A stretch of DNA of 11,766 bases from Bacteroidales bacterium UBA6360 (lineage in GTDB: Bacteria > Bacteroidota > Bacteroidia > Bacteroidales > UBA932): NCBI GenBank assembly GCA_002440085.1, contig DJRM01000028.1, positions 1 through 11,766 on the forward strand, in the 5' to 3' direction. Below are positions 1 to 6,550 of the stretch, piece after piece. The notes under the pieces were generated by a model. It was given only the letters and a program-made list of their open reading frames with translations. It searched no databases and had not been told where the DNA came from. The position numbers were made by a program, and so were the translations under genes. Positions within the stretch are counted from its first letter, which is position 1. Each line of letters starts with the position of its first letter.

Positions 1-3000
1 CATACGAGCCGTCCTCCACGAAGCGGGATGAAACCTTGAGGTTGTCTGTTCCTCCGGCCTTCGGCATGTCGGTGACATCGCCCGGGCTGCGCCAGCGCCT
101 GAGGACATCGGTAATCTGGTTGTAGCCGTTGTTCATGCTGACGAGCTCGACGCGGGAGGCGTTGTAGATGTCGTTGCCGACGGAGCCCGTGATGAGGAAC
201 GAGAGGCTGAGCCCCTTCCATGAAAGGGTGTTCGTGAGTCCGAAGGTGAAGTCCGGGTTCGCGTCGCCTATCCATGTCTTGTCGGCGTCGGTGATGCGGC
301 CGTCGTTGTTCCGGTCCTCATAGACGATGTTTCCCGTCTGCGGGTCAACTCCCTTGGACACATAGCCGTAGAACTGCGAGAGAGGGTGTCCCTCTTCCAT
401 TCTGATGACGGATTCCTTGCCCTGCTGGTCTGAGGTTCCGGCGAAATAGTATATCTTCTGGAGACGGAGGCTTTCAAGCCTGTTGCGGTTCATCGAAATG
501 TTGAAGTCCGTGTTCCAGCGGAAATCATTCTTGTCTATGTTTACGGAATTCAGGGAGAACTCCACACCCCAGTTGGACATTTCACCCTCGTTGCGGTAGA
601 TGCTGCCGACTTTCGACGTGGAAGGAAGCGGCACGTTGAGAAGAAGGTCGGTGGTGTATTTGTAGTAGCCGTCCATCGTGAGGTTCAGACGGCCTCCGAA
701 CATCGAGAAGTCAATACCGACATTAGCCTGATTGGTGGTCTCCCATGTCAGGTCAGTGTTGCCCATCGCGCTGAGGTTTCCGAGGGTTGGAACCGCACTC
801 GCGTATTCCGGTTTTGTGTAGTCGTAGTAGGTGATTGAATATTTCTCCACCCATGCGTAGTCCGCGAGGCCCGCCTGGTTTCCGAGCTGTCCCCATCCCG
901 CACGAAGCTTCAGGTCATCAATCCATGACGCGTCCTTCATCCATGATTCCCCGCTTATGCGCCATGCGGCGGAAACGGACGGGAAAAAGCCCCACTTGTG
1001 CCCGGGCGCGAGCTTGCTGGAACCGTCCGCACGGAAGTTTGCGGTGAGGTAGTAGCGGCTGCCGTAGTTGTAGGAGATTCGTCCGAGATAGGACATTATC
1101 GACCACTTTGACCAGCTCTGCGCAACGTCCTTAGGCTTGTTTCCGGCGTTGAGGCCGAAGACGCTGTGGTCGGACATGAGGTAGGTTTTGCCGGCTGTGA
1201 GTCCCTGATAATCGGAGGTGGTTGCGGAGGTTCCGGCCATGACTTCAAGGCTGTGCCCGCCCCAGAGACCGTTGTAGGTCAGGATGTTGTCGTAAATCAT
1301 CCTCTTGTCGTCGTTGCGGGTGTCGGTCACCGAGCCGTTCGCCTTGCGGCCGAAAACTGTGCTGACGGGGTCGAGGTAGGTGTAGCCATGACCCCAGCGG
1401 CGGTCCATTGAGACGGTTGATTTGAAGCGGAGACCCTTGACGATGTCAACTGTCAGCGCTCCCGATGCGATGAGACGGTCGTAGGAAGAGAAGTTCTCCT
1501 GCGTCCTCGCGATGTTCTCGACAGGGGAGTTGAGTCCGCTCAGTCCGTAGAACTTTTCCCAATAGTGTTCCGGATTGTCGTCGTCCCATATCTTTGCGTA
1601 GGTCGGCGTACAGAGGGCGGAAATGACCACGCCTCCGTTGTTCGCGCCCATTCCGGTGTTCACACCGTTGGAGCGTCCGTTTGAGTAGGCCAGGTCCGTG
1701 CCGAAGCGGAGCCAGTCAAAGAGCTTCCACTCGGTGTTGACCTTCATGTTGAAACGGCGGCTGTAGGTGGAGCGGATGACGCCCGTCTCGTCGCTGTAGC
1801 CGGCGCTGGCATAGTATTTTGCCTTGTCGGTTGCGTTGGAGACTGAAAGCTGGTAGTTCTGCGCGAGACCGTTCCTGTATGTTTCCTTCTGCCAGTCGGT
1901 CTCGTCCTTGAGCCCGTACGGCATTTCCTCAACTATCGACTGGAGTCCCTCGTCAACGAGGAGTTCCTTGTACTGCTCATGGTTCAGGACTTCGAAGGTC
2001 CGCGCCACGGTCGTGAGTCCGACGTAGGAACTGAACGAAATCTGCGTTCCCTTGCCGGCCTTTCCTGCCTTTGTGGTAATCAGCACGACTCCGTTGGCCG
2101 CACGCGAACCGTAGATGGCAGCGGATGACGCGTCCTTGAGAATCTGCATGGACTCGATGTCCGAGGGTGAGAGGTAGGCAATCGCGTAGCTTCCCTCGCC
2201 GACAGGCACGCCGTCAACGACATAGAGAGGGTCGTTGCTGGAGGCAATTGAGGAGGCTCCGCGCACGCGGATGGTCATTCCGCTGCCCGGAAGTCCGCTT
2301 GTCTGCTGTGCCGTGACTCCGGCGACCTTTCCCTGGATGAAGCCTGCCGCATCGGTAATCGGCCGCGTCTTCATGTCCTCGGTAGAGACGGTGGAGATGG
2401 CCGTGGTGAGGTCGCGCTTCTTCGCGGTTCCGTAACCGATGGCCACGACGGCGTCAAGGGCGATGGCCTCAATCTCGGCGGTGATGTCAATGACTGCACG
2501 TCCTGCAACCTTTTCAGTGACAATCTTGTAGCCCATGGCCTCATACCTCAGCGACGGGTCTTTCCCAGTCAGGGTAATCGTGTATTTTCCGTCGGCGTCG
2601 GTCATCGTGCCGTTCTGAGTCCCTTCCTCAAGGACACTCATCGCTATCACCGGAATCCCGTCCGAATCCACGACCGTTCCGCTGACAGTCCTTACCTGAG
2701 CCTTAGGAGTTCCGTTGCTCTGCTGGGGTGGGGTAAGTACTACAAGTTTCGGATTCTTGATTTCATACGAAATCGCCGTTCCTGAAAAAAGTGCGTCGAG
2801 AACGGCCTTCAACGGCTTGTCCTTGACATCGATGCTGACCCTCCTGTCCAGGTCAGGAAGCGCGCTGCTGTAGAAGAACTTGAAATCGCCCTGTTTTTCA
2901 ACTATGGGAAGAACCTCTGAAAGAGGGCTGTCCTTCACGGAGACAGTAATCTGCTGCCCCCACGACGGCACTGCGAATGCCATCGCGACGAGTATTGCCA

Positions 3001-3028
3001 ATACCCATTTCATCAATCTGTGGTGCAT
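1..3028 (-). CDS. SusC/RagA-type TonB-dependent outer-membrane receptor with STN domain (3' end outside window)
   Basis: Outer-membrane TonB-dependent importer, usually for glycans or their breakdown products, probably working with a SusD-like lipoprotein beyond the left edge. I translated about 1009 codons from the ATG at 3028 with no stop before base 1. A signal peptide covers residues ~1-24 (hydrophobic VLAILVAMAFAV, cut near SWG-QQ). An STN (secretin/TonB short N-terminal) domain spans ~28-98. A carboxypeptidase-regulatory-like fold spans ~112-185 (VSGTVVDSDG, TDADGKYTI). A TonB-box-like stretch LDAVVAIGYGTAKKRD (191-206) precedes the plug, which has VRGASSI and PLYVVDGVPV. A barrel rich in aromatic and beta motifs follows, and about 80-100 residues are missing. 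An in-frame ATG at 3013 (MKWVLAIL) is an equally good start. The gene lies 50 bp after fecR and is probably co-transcribed. The STN domain indicates a signalling receptor that talks to FecR. The family is certain; the substrate is unknown. Confidence 0.95.
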   Translation of the reverse strand, partial: MHHRLMKWVLAILVAMAFAVPSWGQQITVSVKDSPLSEVLPIVEKQGDFKFFYSSALPDLDRRVSIDVKDKPLKAVLDALFSGTAISYEIKNPKLVVLTPPQQSNGTPKAQVRTVSGTVVDSDGIPVIAMSVLEEGTQNGTMTDADGKYTITLTGKDPSLRYEAMGYKIVTEKVAGRAVIDITAEIEAIALDAVVAIGYGTAKKRDLTTAISTVSTEDMKTRPITDAAGFIQGKVAGVTAQQTSGLPGSGMTIRVRGASSIASSNDPLYVVDGVPVGEGSYAIAYLSPSDIESMQILKDASSAAIYGSRAANGVVLITTKAGKAGKGTQISFSSYVGLTTVARTFEVLNHEQYKELLVDEGLQSIVEEMPYGLKDETDWQKETYRNGLAQNYQLSVSNATDKAKYYASAGYSDETGVIRSTYSRRFNMKVNTEWKLFDWLRFGTDLAYSNGRSNGVNTGMGANNGGVVISALCTPTYAKIWDDDNPEHYWEKFYGLSGLNSPVENIARTQENFSSYDRLIASGALTVDIVKGLRFKSTVSMDRRWGHGYTYLDPVSTVFGRKANGSVTDTRNDDKRMIYDNILTYNGLWGGHSLEVMAGTSATTSDYQGLTAGKTYLMSDHSVFGLNAGNKPKDVAQSWSKWSIMSYLGRISYNYGSRYYLTANFRADGSSKLAPGHKWGFFPSVSAAWRISGESWMKDASWIDDLKLRAGWGQLGNQAGLADYAWVEKYSITYYDYTKPEYASAVPTLGNLSAMGNTDLTWETTNQANVGIDFSMFGGRLNLTMDGYYKYTTDLLLNVPLPSTSKVGSIYRNEGEMSNWGVEFSLNSVNIDKNDFRWNTDFNISMNRNRLESLRLQKIYYFAGTSDQQGKESVIRMEEGHPLSQFYGYVSKGVDPQTGNIVYEDRNNDGRITDADKTWIGDANPDFTFGLTNTLSWKGLSLSFLITGSVGNDIYNASRVELVSMNNGYNQITDVLRRWRSPGDVTDMPKAGGTDNLKVSSRFVEDGSY

Positions 3029-3078
3029 TGCTTTGTTTGGTTATTATTTGTTGTATGTATGTCGGGCTTCCCGGAATG

Positions 3079-3993
3079 CTACCGGTCACGTCCCGAAAAT
3101 TCCACTGTGTTTCCCTCCATTGTCCAGGACACGGGAGACGTCTCCGTGATCAGGTCGAGCATGGCCTTGAGCGACGAGTTCGGAATAACGCCTGTGTAGC
3201 GCAGGTTTCGTATGTCCCCGTCCGCAAAGACGACGCGGACATTGTAGAGGCGTTCCATCTCGGTGGCCACCGCAGTCAGACTGTCATCGCTGAACGCCAC
3301 CTCGTTGCACAGCCAAGGGACTTCGGAGGTGACGCCCGTCGGCCTCGGCTGTCCGAGCGTTCCCGACGCCCTGTCGAAAGAGACGCACTGATGTGGAAGT
3401 AGCACTGCCTCGCTCGCGCCCGCCGTCGTGAGAACCTTGCCTTCCACGAGCGTCACGGTCTCGTTGCCGTCCCCGTAGGAACGGACATTGAACTTCGTTC
3501 CGAGAGCCTCCACGCTGATGTTTCCGGTGCTGACTACAAACGGAAGTTCAGCGTTCTTCGCGACTTCAAAGAACGCTTCGCCCTCAAGGGATATGTCCCT
3601 GTTCGTCTTTCCGTATTCGGTCGAGTAGGAGACGCGGCTGGCGGAGTTCAGCCTGATGCGGCTGCCGTCCGGAAGAAGCACGTCGCTCCTCTGCCCGCAG
3701 TCCGCGACAATCTCGAACTGTCCTTCCGCCGTTTCCGGAGCGGAGAGGTGCATCCCGGCGAAGACTCCCAGCGCGGCGACCGCAGCCGCAGCCGAAACAG
3801 CCGCCACGACGCGCCACAGCCCGGCCCTGCGCCGTCCGGACTCTTTATCCATCCGTGCGGCAAGTTCCATCCGCGCGGCAAGCCTCTTCGTCTTCACGAA
3901 AGCCTCGTCTGTCTCTTCCTTTGTGACAGACGAGCCGTCAATCGCGTCCCAATCGATGAAAATATGCTTCATATTTCTCATATCGTATTTCAT
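3079..3993 (-). CDS. FecR-family anti-sigma factor (DUF4974 C-terminus)
   Basis: Inner-membrane sigma regulator that relays receptor occupancy to the adjacent ECF sigma factor. Numbering from the ATG at 3993 (304 aa), a short charged cytoplasmic N-terminus (1-58) is followed by one transmembrane helix (~59-82, Ala/Val-rich). The periplasmic FecR domain spans ~92-189, with LPDGSRIRLNSASRVSY, LEGEAFFEV and VEALGTKFNVRSY. A DUF4974-type domain spans ~226-299 (FSDDSLTAVATEMERLYNV, YTGVIPNSSLKAMLDLI). The ORF extends upstream to a TTG at 4011, and other in-frame ATGs lie at 3981 and 3972. I prefer 3993 as the first ATG, but 3972 (MKHIFIDWDAID) is also possible, because no Shine-Dalgarno sequence helps. 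The N-terminal anti-sigma segment looks short for the family. The gene sits between the sigma factor and the SusC-like receptor, the usual order in Bacteroidota. The TAG stop lies 50 bp before the receptor start. Confidence 0.93.
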   Translation of the reverse strand: MKYDMRNMKHIFIDWDAIDGSSVTKEETDEAFVKTKRLAARMELAARMDKESGRRRAGLWRVVAAVSAAAAVAALGVFAGMHLSAPETAEGQFEIVADCGQRSDVLLPDGSRIRLNSASRVSYSTEYGKTNRDISLEGEAFFEVAKNAELPFVVSTGNISVEALGTKFNVRSYGDGNETVTLVEGKVLTTAGASEAVLLPHQCVSFDRASGTLGQPRPTGVTSEVPWLCNEVAFSDDSLTAVATEMERLYNVRVVFADGDIRNLRYTGVIPNSSLKAMLDLITETSPVSWTMEGNTVEFSGRDR

Positions 3994-4066
3994 GCCAGAC
4001 TTTTTCCGCAAACCTCGCTTGTTGCAGAAAACTCACTTAACGAATGAGTGTGAAAATCGTCTCCGC

Positions 4067-4130
4067 ACCCATCGGAATTTCCGATTTTTTGAAAATATTT
4101 TCCGGTGGGTATGGGTATATACAATTGTAT
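4067..4130. repeat. Cluster of overlapping inverted repeats in the sigma-fecR gap
   Basis: The 154 bp between the sigma stop and the fecR start hold several dyads. ATCGGAA/TTCCGAT with a one-base centre lies at 4071-4085. GAAAATATTTTC, a perfect 12-bp palindrome, lies at 4091-4102. ATACAATTGTAT, another perfect 12-mer, lies at 4119-4130. A longer pair, ACCCATCGGAA (4067-4077) with TTCCGGTGGGT (4100-4110), matches at 10 of 11 positions. It shares its left arm with the first dyad, so the two structures exclude each other. A weaker ACTCA/TGAGT pair lies at 4031-4049. No T-run follows the dyads on the minus (coding) strand, so this is not a standard terminator. Possible roles are a transcript structure that sets sigma versus fecR/receptor levels, or a regulator binding site. 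Confidence 0.5.
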
Positions 4131-4147
4131 GGATATGTGAATGCTGG

Positions 4148-4687
4148 TTAAATGAAGAATATCATCAGGCACAGGACGCGACGGATGTCCTTGAGAGCCG
4201 CGTTCATCAGATTTTCGACCGTCTTTTTCTTTATCCCGAGAATCGCCGCAATCTCGTCGTTCGACTTTCCCTCGTCGCGGCTGAGCGTAAACACGCGCCG
4301 GCGCCGCTCCGGCATGTTTCCGACAACCTCACGGATTCTCGCGGCCTTGTCGGCGGCGGTCAGATGGGAATCAATGGTCTGCTCAACGGCGAGGTCGAAC
4401 TCTTCAATGGTAACGGACGGACGGCGCTTTTTCAGGTGAAGCAGCGCGGAATTGCGCGTCATGGCGTAGAGATAGGATCCGAATGAACGGATTTCCGGGA
4501 GGGTGCCCCTCAGCAGCCATATTCTGGCGAACACGTCCTGGGCGATGTCCTCGGAGGTTGTCCTGTCCTTGAGAATTTCGGTCAGAAAGACAAGAACTTT
4601 CGGGTAGTAGTACGAGAAGACTTCGCGGAATGCGCTTTCGCTGCCATCCGTGACCGATTTCAGTAGCTCCTTCTCGTTTTCCAGCAT
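4148..4687 (-). CDS. ECF-type RNA polymerase sigma-70 factor
   Basis: Extracytoplasmic-function sigma factor (179 aa) that would direct RNA polymerase to the adjacent uptake operon. Region 2 covers ~residues 11-90, with the core-binding segment SEDIAQDVFARIW (45-57) and the promoter-melting part SFGSYLYAMTRNSALLHLKKR. Region 4 covers ~124-172, with a helix-turn-helix in KSNDEIAAILGIKKKTVENLMNAALKDIRR. The lack of a sigma-3 region and the length are typical of Bacteroidota FecI-like ECF factors. The ATG at 4687 starts directly at the conserved N-terminus. It lies only ~16 nt from the predicted transcription start, so the leader is very short. It precedes fecR and the SusC-like receptor on the same strand and is divergent from pgk. 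The hydrophobic tail CLMIFFI is slightly unusual. Its target promoter is not identifiable here. Confidence 0.95.
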   Translation of the reverse strand: MLENEKELLKSVTDGSESAFREVFSYYYPKVLVFLTEILKDRTTSEDIAQDVFARIWLLRGTLPEIRSFGSYLYAMTRNSALLHLKKRRPSVTIEEFDLAVEQTIDSHLTAADKAARIREVVGNMPERRRRVFTLSRDEGKSNDEIAAILGIKKKTVENLMNAALKDIRRVLCLMIFFI

Positions 4688-4709
4688 AGTCCCGACATCT
4701 TTATTCCTG

Positions 4710-4742
4710 CAAATTTATATCTATTTGCCAAACTTTTCCAAA
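4710..4742 (-). promoter_or_regulatory. Predicted promoter of the sigma/fecR/susC operon
   Basis: On the minus strand, TTTG (4742-4739) and TAAATTTG (4717-4710) are separated by 21 bp. They match the Bacteroidota housekeeping consensus TTTG at -33 and TAnnTTTG at -7. The start of transcription would fall near 4703, ~16 nt before the sigma ATG. The -33 box is one half of the palindrome CAAATTTG (4739-4746), whose other half serves pgk. The call rests on consensus matching only. Confidence 0.5.
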
Positions 4743-4771
4743 TTTGATTAGCATAAAAATTGCTATATTTG
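4743..4771 (+). promoter_or_regulatory. Predicted pgk promoter
   Basis: TTTG (4743-4746) and TATATTTG (4764-4771) match the Bacteroidota -33/-7 consensus. The 17-bp spacer is a little short. The start of transcription is expected near 4778, leaving a leader of ~65 nt. That leader contains a small dyad CTGATA-A-TATCAG (4803-4815) and an A/T-rich stretch directly before the ATG, with no Shine-Dalgarno sequence. Confidence 0.55.
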
Positions 4772-4842
4772 CGGTCTGCCTTGTGCAAAACGGGCGATGT
4801 CGCTGATAATATCAGAGAATACGATATTTTATATAATAAGTT

Positions 4843-6096
4843 ATGCAACAGAACATTTCAACTTACGATTTCGCAGGCAAGAAAGCCATCGTGCGCGTGG
4901 ATTTCAACGTCCCGCTCAACGAAAAATTCGAAATCACAGACGACACACGTATGCGTGCCGCAATCCCTACCCTCAAGAAAGTGCTTGAGAAGGGCGGCTC
5001 ACTCATCATCATGTCTCACCTCGGCCGTCCGAAGGGCGTTACGGAGAAGTTCTCCCTCAAGCACATCCTTCCGCACCTTGAGGAACTTCTCGGAAGACCG
5101 GTGAAATTCGCCGACGACTGTATGAAGGCTGACGCGCAGGCCGCTGCCCTCAAGCCGGGCGAGGTTCTCCTCCTTGAAAACCTCCGTTTCTACGCCGAGG
5201 AGGAAGGCAAGCCGAGAGGACTTGCTGAGGACGCCACAGACGAGGAGAAGAAGGCTGCAAAGGCCGCTCTCAAGGAAAGCCAGAAGAAGTTCGTCGAGAA
5301 ACTCGCGTCATACGCCGACTGCTACATCAACGATGCGTTCGGAACGGCTCACCGCGCACATGCATCGACGGCCCTCATCGCCGACTATTTCCCTAACGAC
5401 AAGATGTTCGGCTATGTGATGGAAGGCGAGATCAAGGCGATTGACCGCGTCCTCAAGACCCCTGAGCACCCTGTGACAGCAATCATCGGCGGCGCGAAGG
5501 TCTCTTCAAAGATCGGCATCATCGAGCACCTCTTCGACATCGTCGATAACATGATTATCGGCGGCGGCATGGTCTATACCTTCAAGAAGGCCCAGGGCGG
5601 CCACATCGGCAACTCCCTCTGTGAGGACGACCAGATGGAGCTCGCTCTCAACATCCTCAAGAAGGCCGAGGAGAAGGGCGTGAAGCTCTATCTTTCCGAC
5701 GAGGTCGTAATCGCCGACGCATTCTCCAACGACGCGCACACGAAGATTTGCCGCAACACCGAGATTCCTGACGGCTGGGAGGGCGTTGACGCGGCTCCGA
5801 GCACGCTTGCAACTTGGGAGAATGTCATCATGAAGTCAAAGACCATTCTCTGGAACGGTCCTGTCGGAGTGTTCGAGATTCCTGCGTTCGCAAAGGGAAC
5901 CATGAAGGTGGCCGAGATGCTTGCAAAGGCAACGGAGAACGGCGCGTTCACTCTCGTGGGCGGAGGCGATTCAGTCGCTGCCGTGACGCAGATGGGCTTC
6001 GCGAACAAGGTAAGCTATGTTTCAACAGGCGGCGGCGCGATGCTTGAATATCTTGAGGGTATAGAATTGCCTGGAATAGCTGCGATTCGTAAATAA
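4843..6096 (+). CDS. pgk: Phosphoglycerate kinase
   Basis: Cytosolic glycolytic enzyme: 1,3-bisphosphoglycerate + ADP to 3-phosphoglycerate + ATP, reversible in gluconeogenesis. The full length of 417 aa is usual for Bacteroidota. The N-terminal substrate-binding half shows VRVDFNVP (17-24), SHLGRPKG (58-65), ENLRFY (112-117) and NDAFGTAHRAHAS (163-175). The C-terminal nucleotide-binding half shows GGAKVSSK (216-223), WNGPVGVFE (347-355), GGGDS (373-377) and STGGGA (394-399). Residues ~118-150 form a charged helical insertion (EEEGKPRG...KESQKKF) that I recognise from Bacteroidota PGKs. All key motifs are intact. The start is set by the canonical N-terminus and the upstream promoter. The gene appears monocistronic: it is divergent from the sigma gene and followed within 30 bp by an intrinsic terminator. 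Codons are strongly C-ending, as expected for a highly expressed gene. Confidence 0.99.
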   Translation: MQQNISTYDFAGKKAIVRVDFNVPLNEKFEITDDTRMRAAIPTLKKVLEKGGSLIIMSHLGRPKGVTEKFSLKHILPHLEELLGRPVKFADDCMKADAQAAALKPGEVLLLENLRFYAEEEGKPRGLAEDATDEEKKAAKAALKESQKKFVEKLASYADCYINDAFGTAHRAHASTALIADYFPNDKMFGYVMEGEIKAIDRVLKTPEHPVTAIIGGAKVSSKIGIIEHLFDIVDNMIIGGGMVYTFKKAQGGHIGNSLCEDDQMELALNILKKAEEKGVKLYLSDEVVIADAFSNDAHTKICRNTEIPDGWEGVDAAPSTLATWENVIMKSKTILWNGPVGVFEIPAFAKGTMKVAEMLAKATENGAFTLVGGGDSVAAVTQMGFANKVSYVSTGGGAMLEYLEGIELPGIAAIRK

Positions 6097-6357
6097 CATA
6101 CTTTCAGCACATATTTTAAGAAAAACACCCCGGAGGGAATGGCCTTCGGGGTGTCTTTTTGTTGCGTTGAATGAAAAAATGCTGCGAAATGTCCAACCCG
6201 CCCCGTTATCCGTGGATGCATCGCCAGATGTGAATGCCCAAGTGTTGACATAAAGCGGAACTGGGGTGTTGATGCTGTCGGTTGCCGGTTCCTTGTCGCA
6301 ACCTGTCCCGAGCGTGAGAATCGCTCCGAGGGCGAGAAGATAGGTTAATCTCTTCAT
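6022..6357 (-). CDS. Short lipoprotein-like ORF, probably a decayed or truncated gene
   Basis: The 111-codon ORF begins like a real exported lipoprotein: MKR, a hydrophobic run (LTYLLALGAILTLG) and a cysteine at residue 20 followed by DKEPATDS, as in Bacteroidota outer-membrane lipoproteins. The lipobox is imperfect (GTG before Cys). Residues 1 to ~57 look gene-like. From about residue 63 onward the frame is simply the reverse of the pgk terminator (residues ~68-78), then of the pgk 3' end (from ~88 to the stop at 6022). I see no domain. The simplest reading is the 5' remnant of a lipoprotein gene whose body was deleted against the terminator. A genuine small lipoprotein with a dispensable tail is the alternative. 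It is divergent from the MMPL gene. Confidence 0.4.
   Translation of the reverse strand: MKRLTYLLALGAILTLGTGCDKEPATDSINTPVPLYVNTWAFTSGDASTDNGAGWTFRSIFSFNATKRHPEGHSLRGVFLKICAESMLFTNRSYSRQFYTLKIFKHRAAAC
6121..6160 (+). terminator. Intrinsic terminator of pgk
   Basis: The stem 6125-6136 pairs with 6143-6154 (12 bp including one G-U; outer arms ACACCCCG / CGGGGTGT) around a six-base loop. CTTTTT follows at 6155-6160. An A-run (6121-6125) precedes the stem, so the hairpin could also terminate transcripts arriving from the right on the minus strand. It lies 28 bp after the pgk stop. Confidence 0.9.
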
Positions 6358-6401
6358 TGATGCTTATTTTTAAGGGTTTATAATTTATAAGGCTCTTCTA
6401 C

Positions 6402-6435
6402 TTTGCAAATGTGAGTAAATTATTTTGTAACTTCG
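6402..6435 (+). promoter_or_regulatory. Possible promoter of the MMPL gene
   Basis: TTTG (6402-6405) lies 22 bp before TAACTTCG (6428-6435), which differs from TAnnTTTG at one base. The second element overlaps the 8-bp palindrome TTCGCGAA (6432-6439). If real, the leader would be ~110 nt and would include the inverted repeat at 6506-6532. This is a weak call based on consensus resemblance only. Confidence 0.3.
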
Positions 6436-6505
6436 CGAAATTTTGGCGCTCAGCATTTGCCGTTGCGACAATTTGTGAATTTTGATAAAAGAGATAAGCT
6501 TAATA

Positions 6506-6532
6506 TTCGCAATGGGCTCGAATACTTGCGAA
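6506..6532. repeat. Inverted repeat TTCGCAA-N13-TTGCGAA upstream of the MMPL gene
   Basis: Perfect 7-bp arms (6506-6512 and 6526-6532) are centred 20 bp apart, about two helical turns, and end 18 bp before the ATG at 6551. The related palindrome TTCGCGAA occurs at 6432-6439. The arrangement fits a dimeric regulator's operator or a leader hairpin. No regulator gene is adjacent. Confidence 0.4.
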
Positions 6533-6550
6533 GTTTGAATAGTTTATGGT

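Noticed and set aside
2977..3402. 141-codon plus-strand ORF
   Set aside because: It is antisense to the receptor start and the fecR 3' end, both of which are well supported on the minus strand.
3994..4011. TTG start for fecR adding six residues
   Set aside because: The first ATG (3993) or a later one fits better. The extra residues are not conserved-looking and no Shine-Dalgarno sequence supports the TTG.
3656..4486. 276-codon plus-strand ORF spanning the fecR and sigma genes
   Set aside because: It lies antisense to two clearly identified genes and their gap, with no recognisable domain. It is a by-product of their codon bias.
4803..4815. Riboswitch or attenuator in the pgk leader
   Set aside because: The CTGATA-A-TATCAG dyad is too small, has a one-base centre and no T-run. 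The leader is too short for a known riboswitch.
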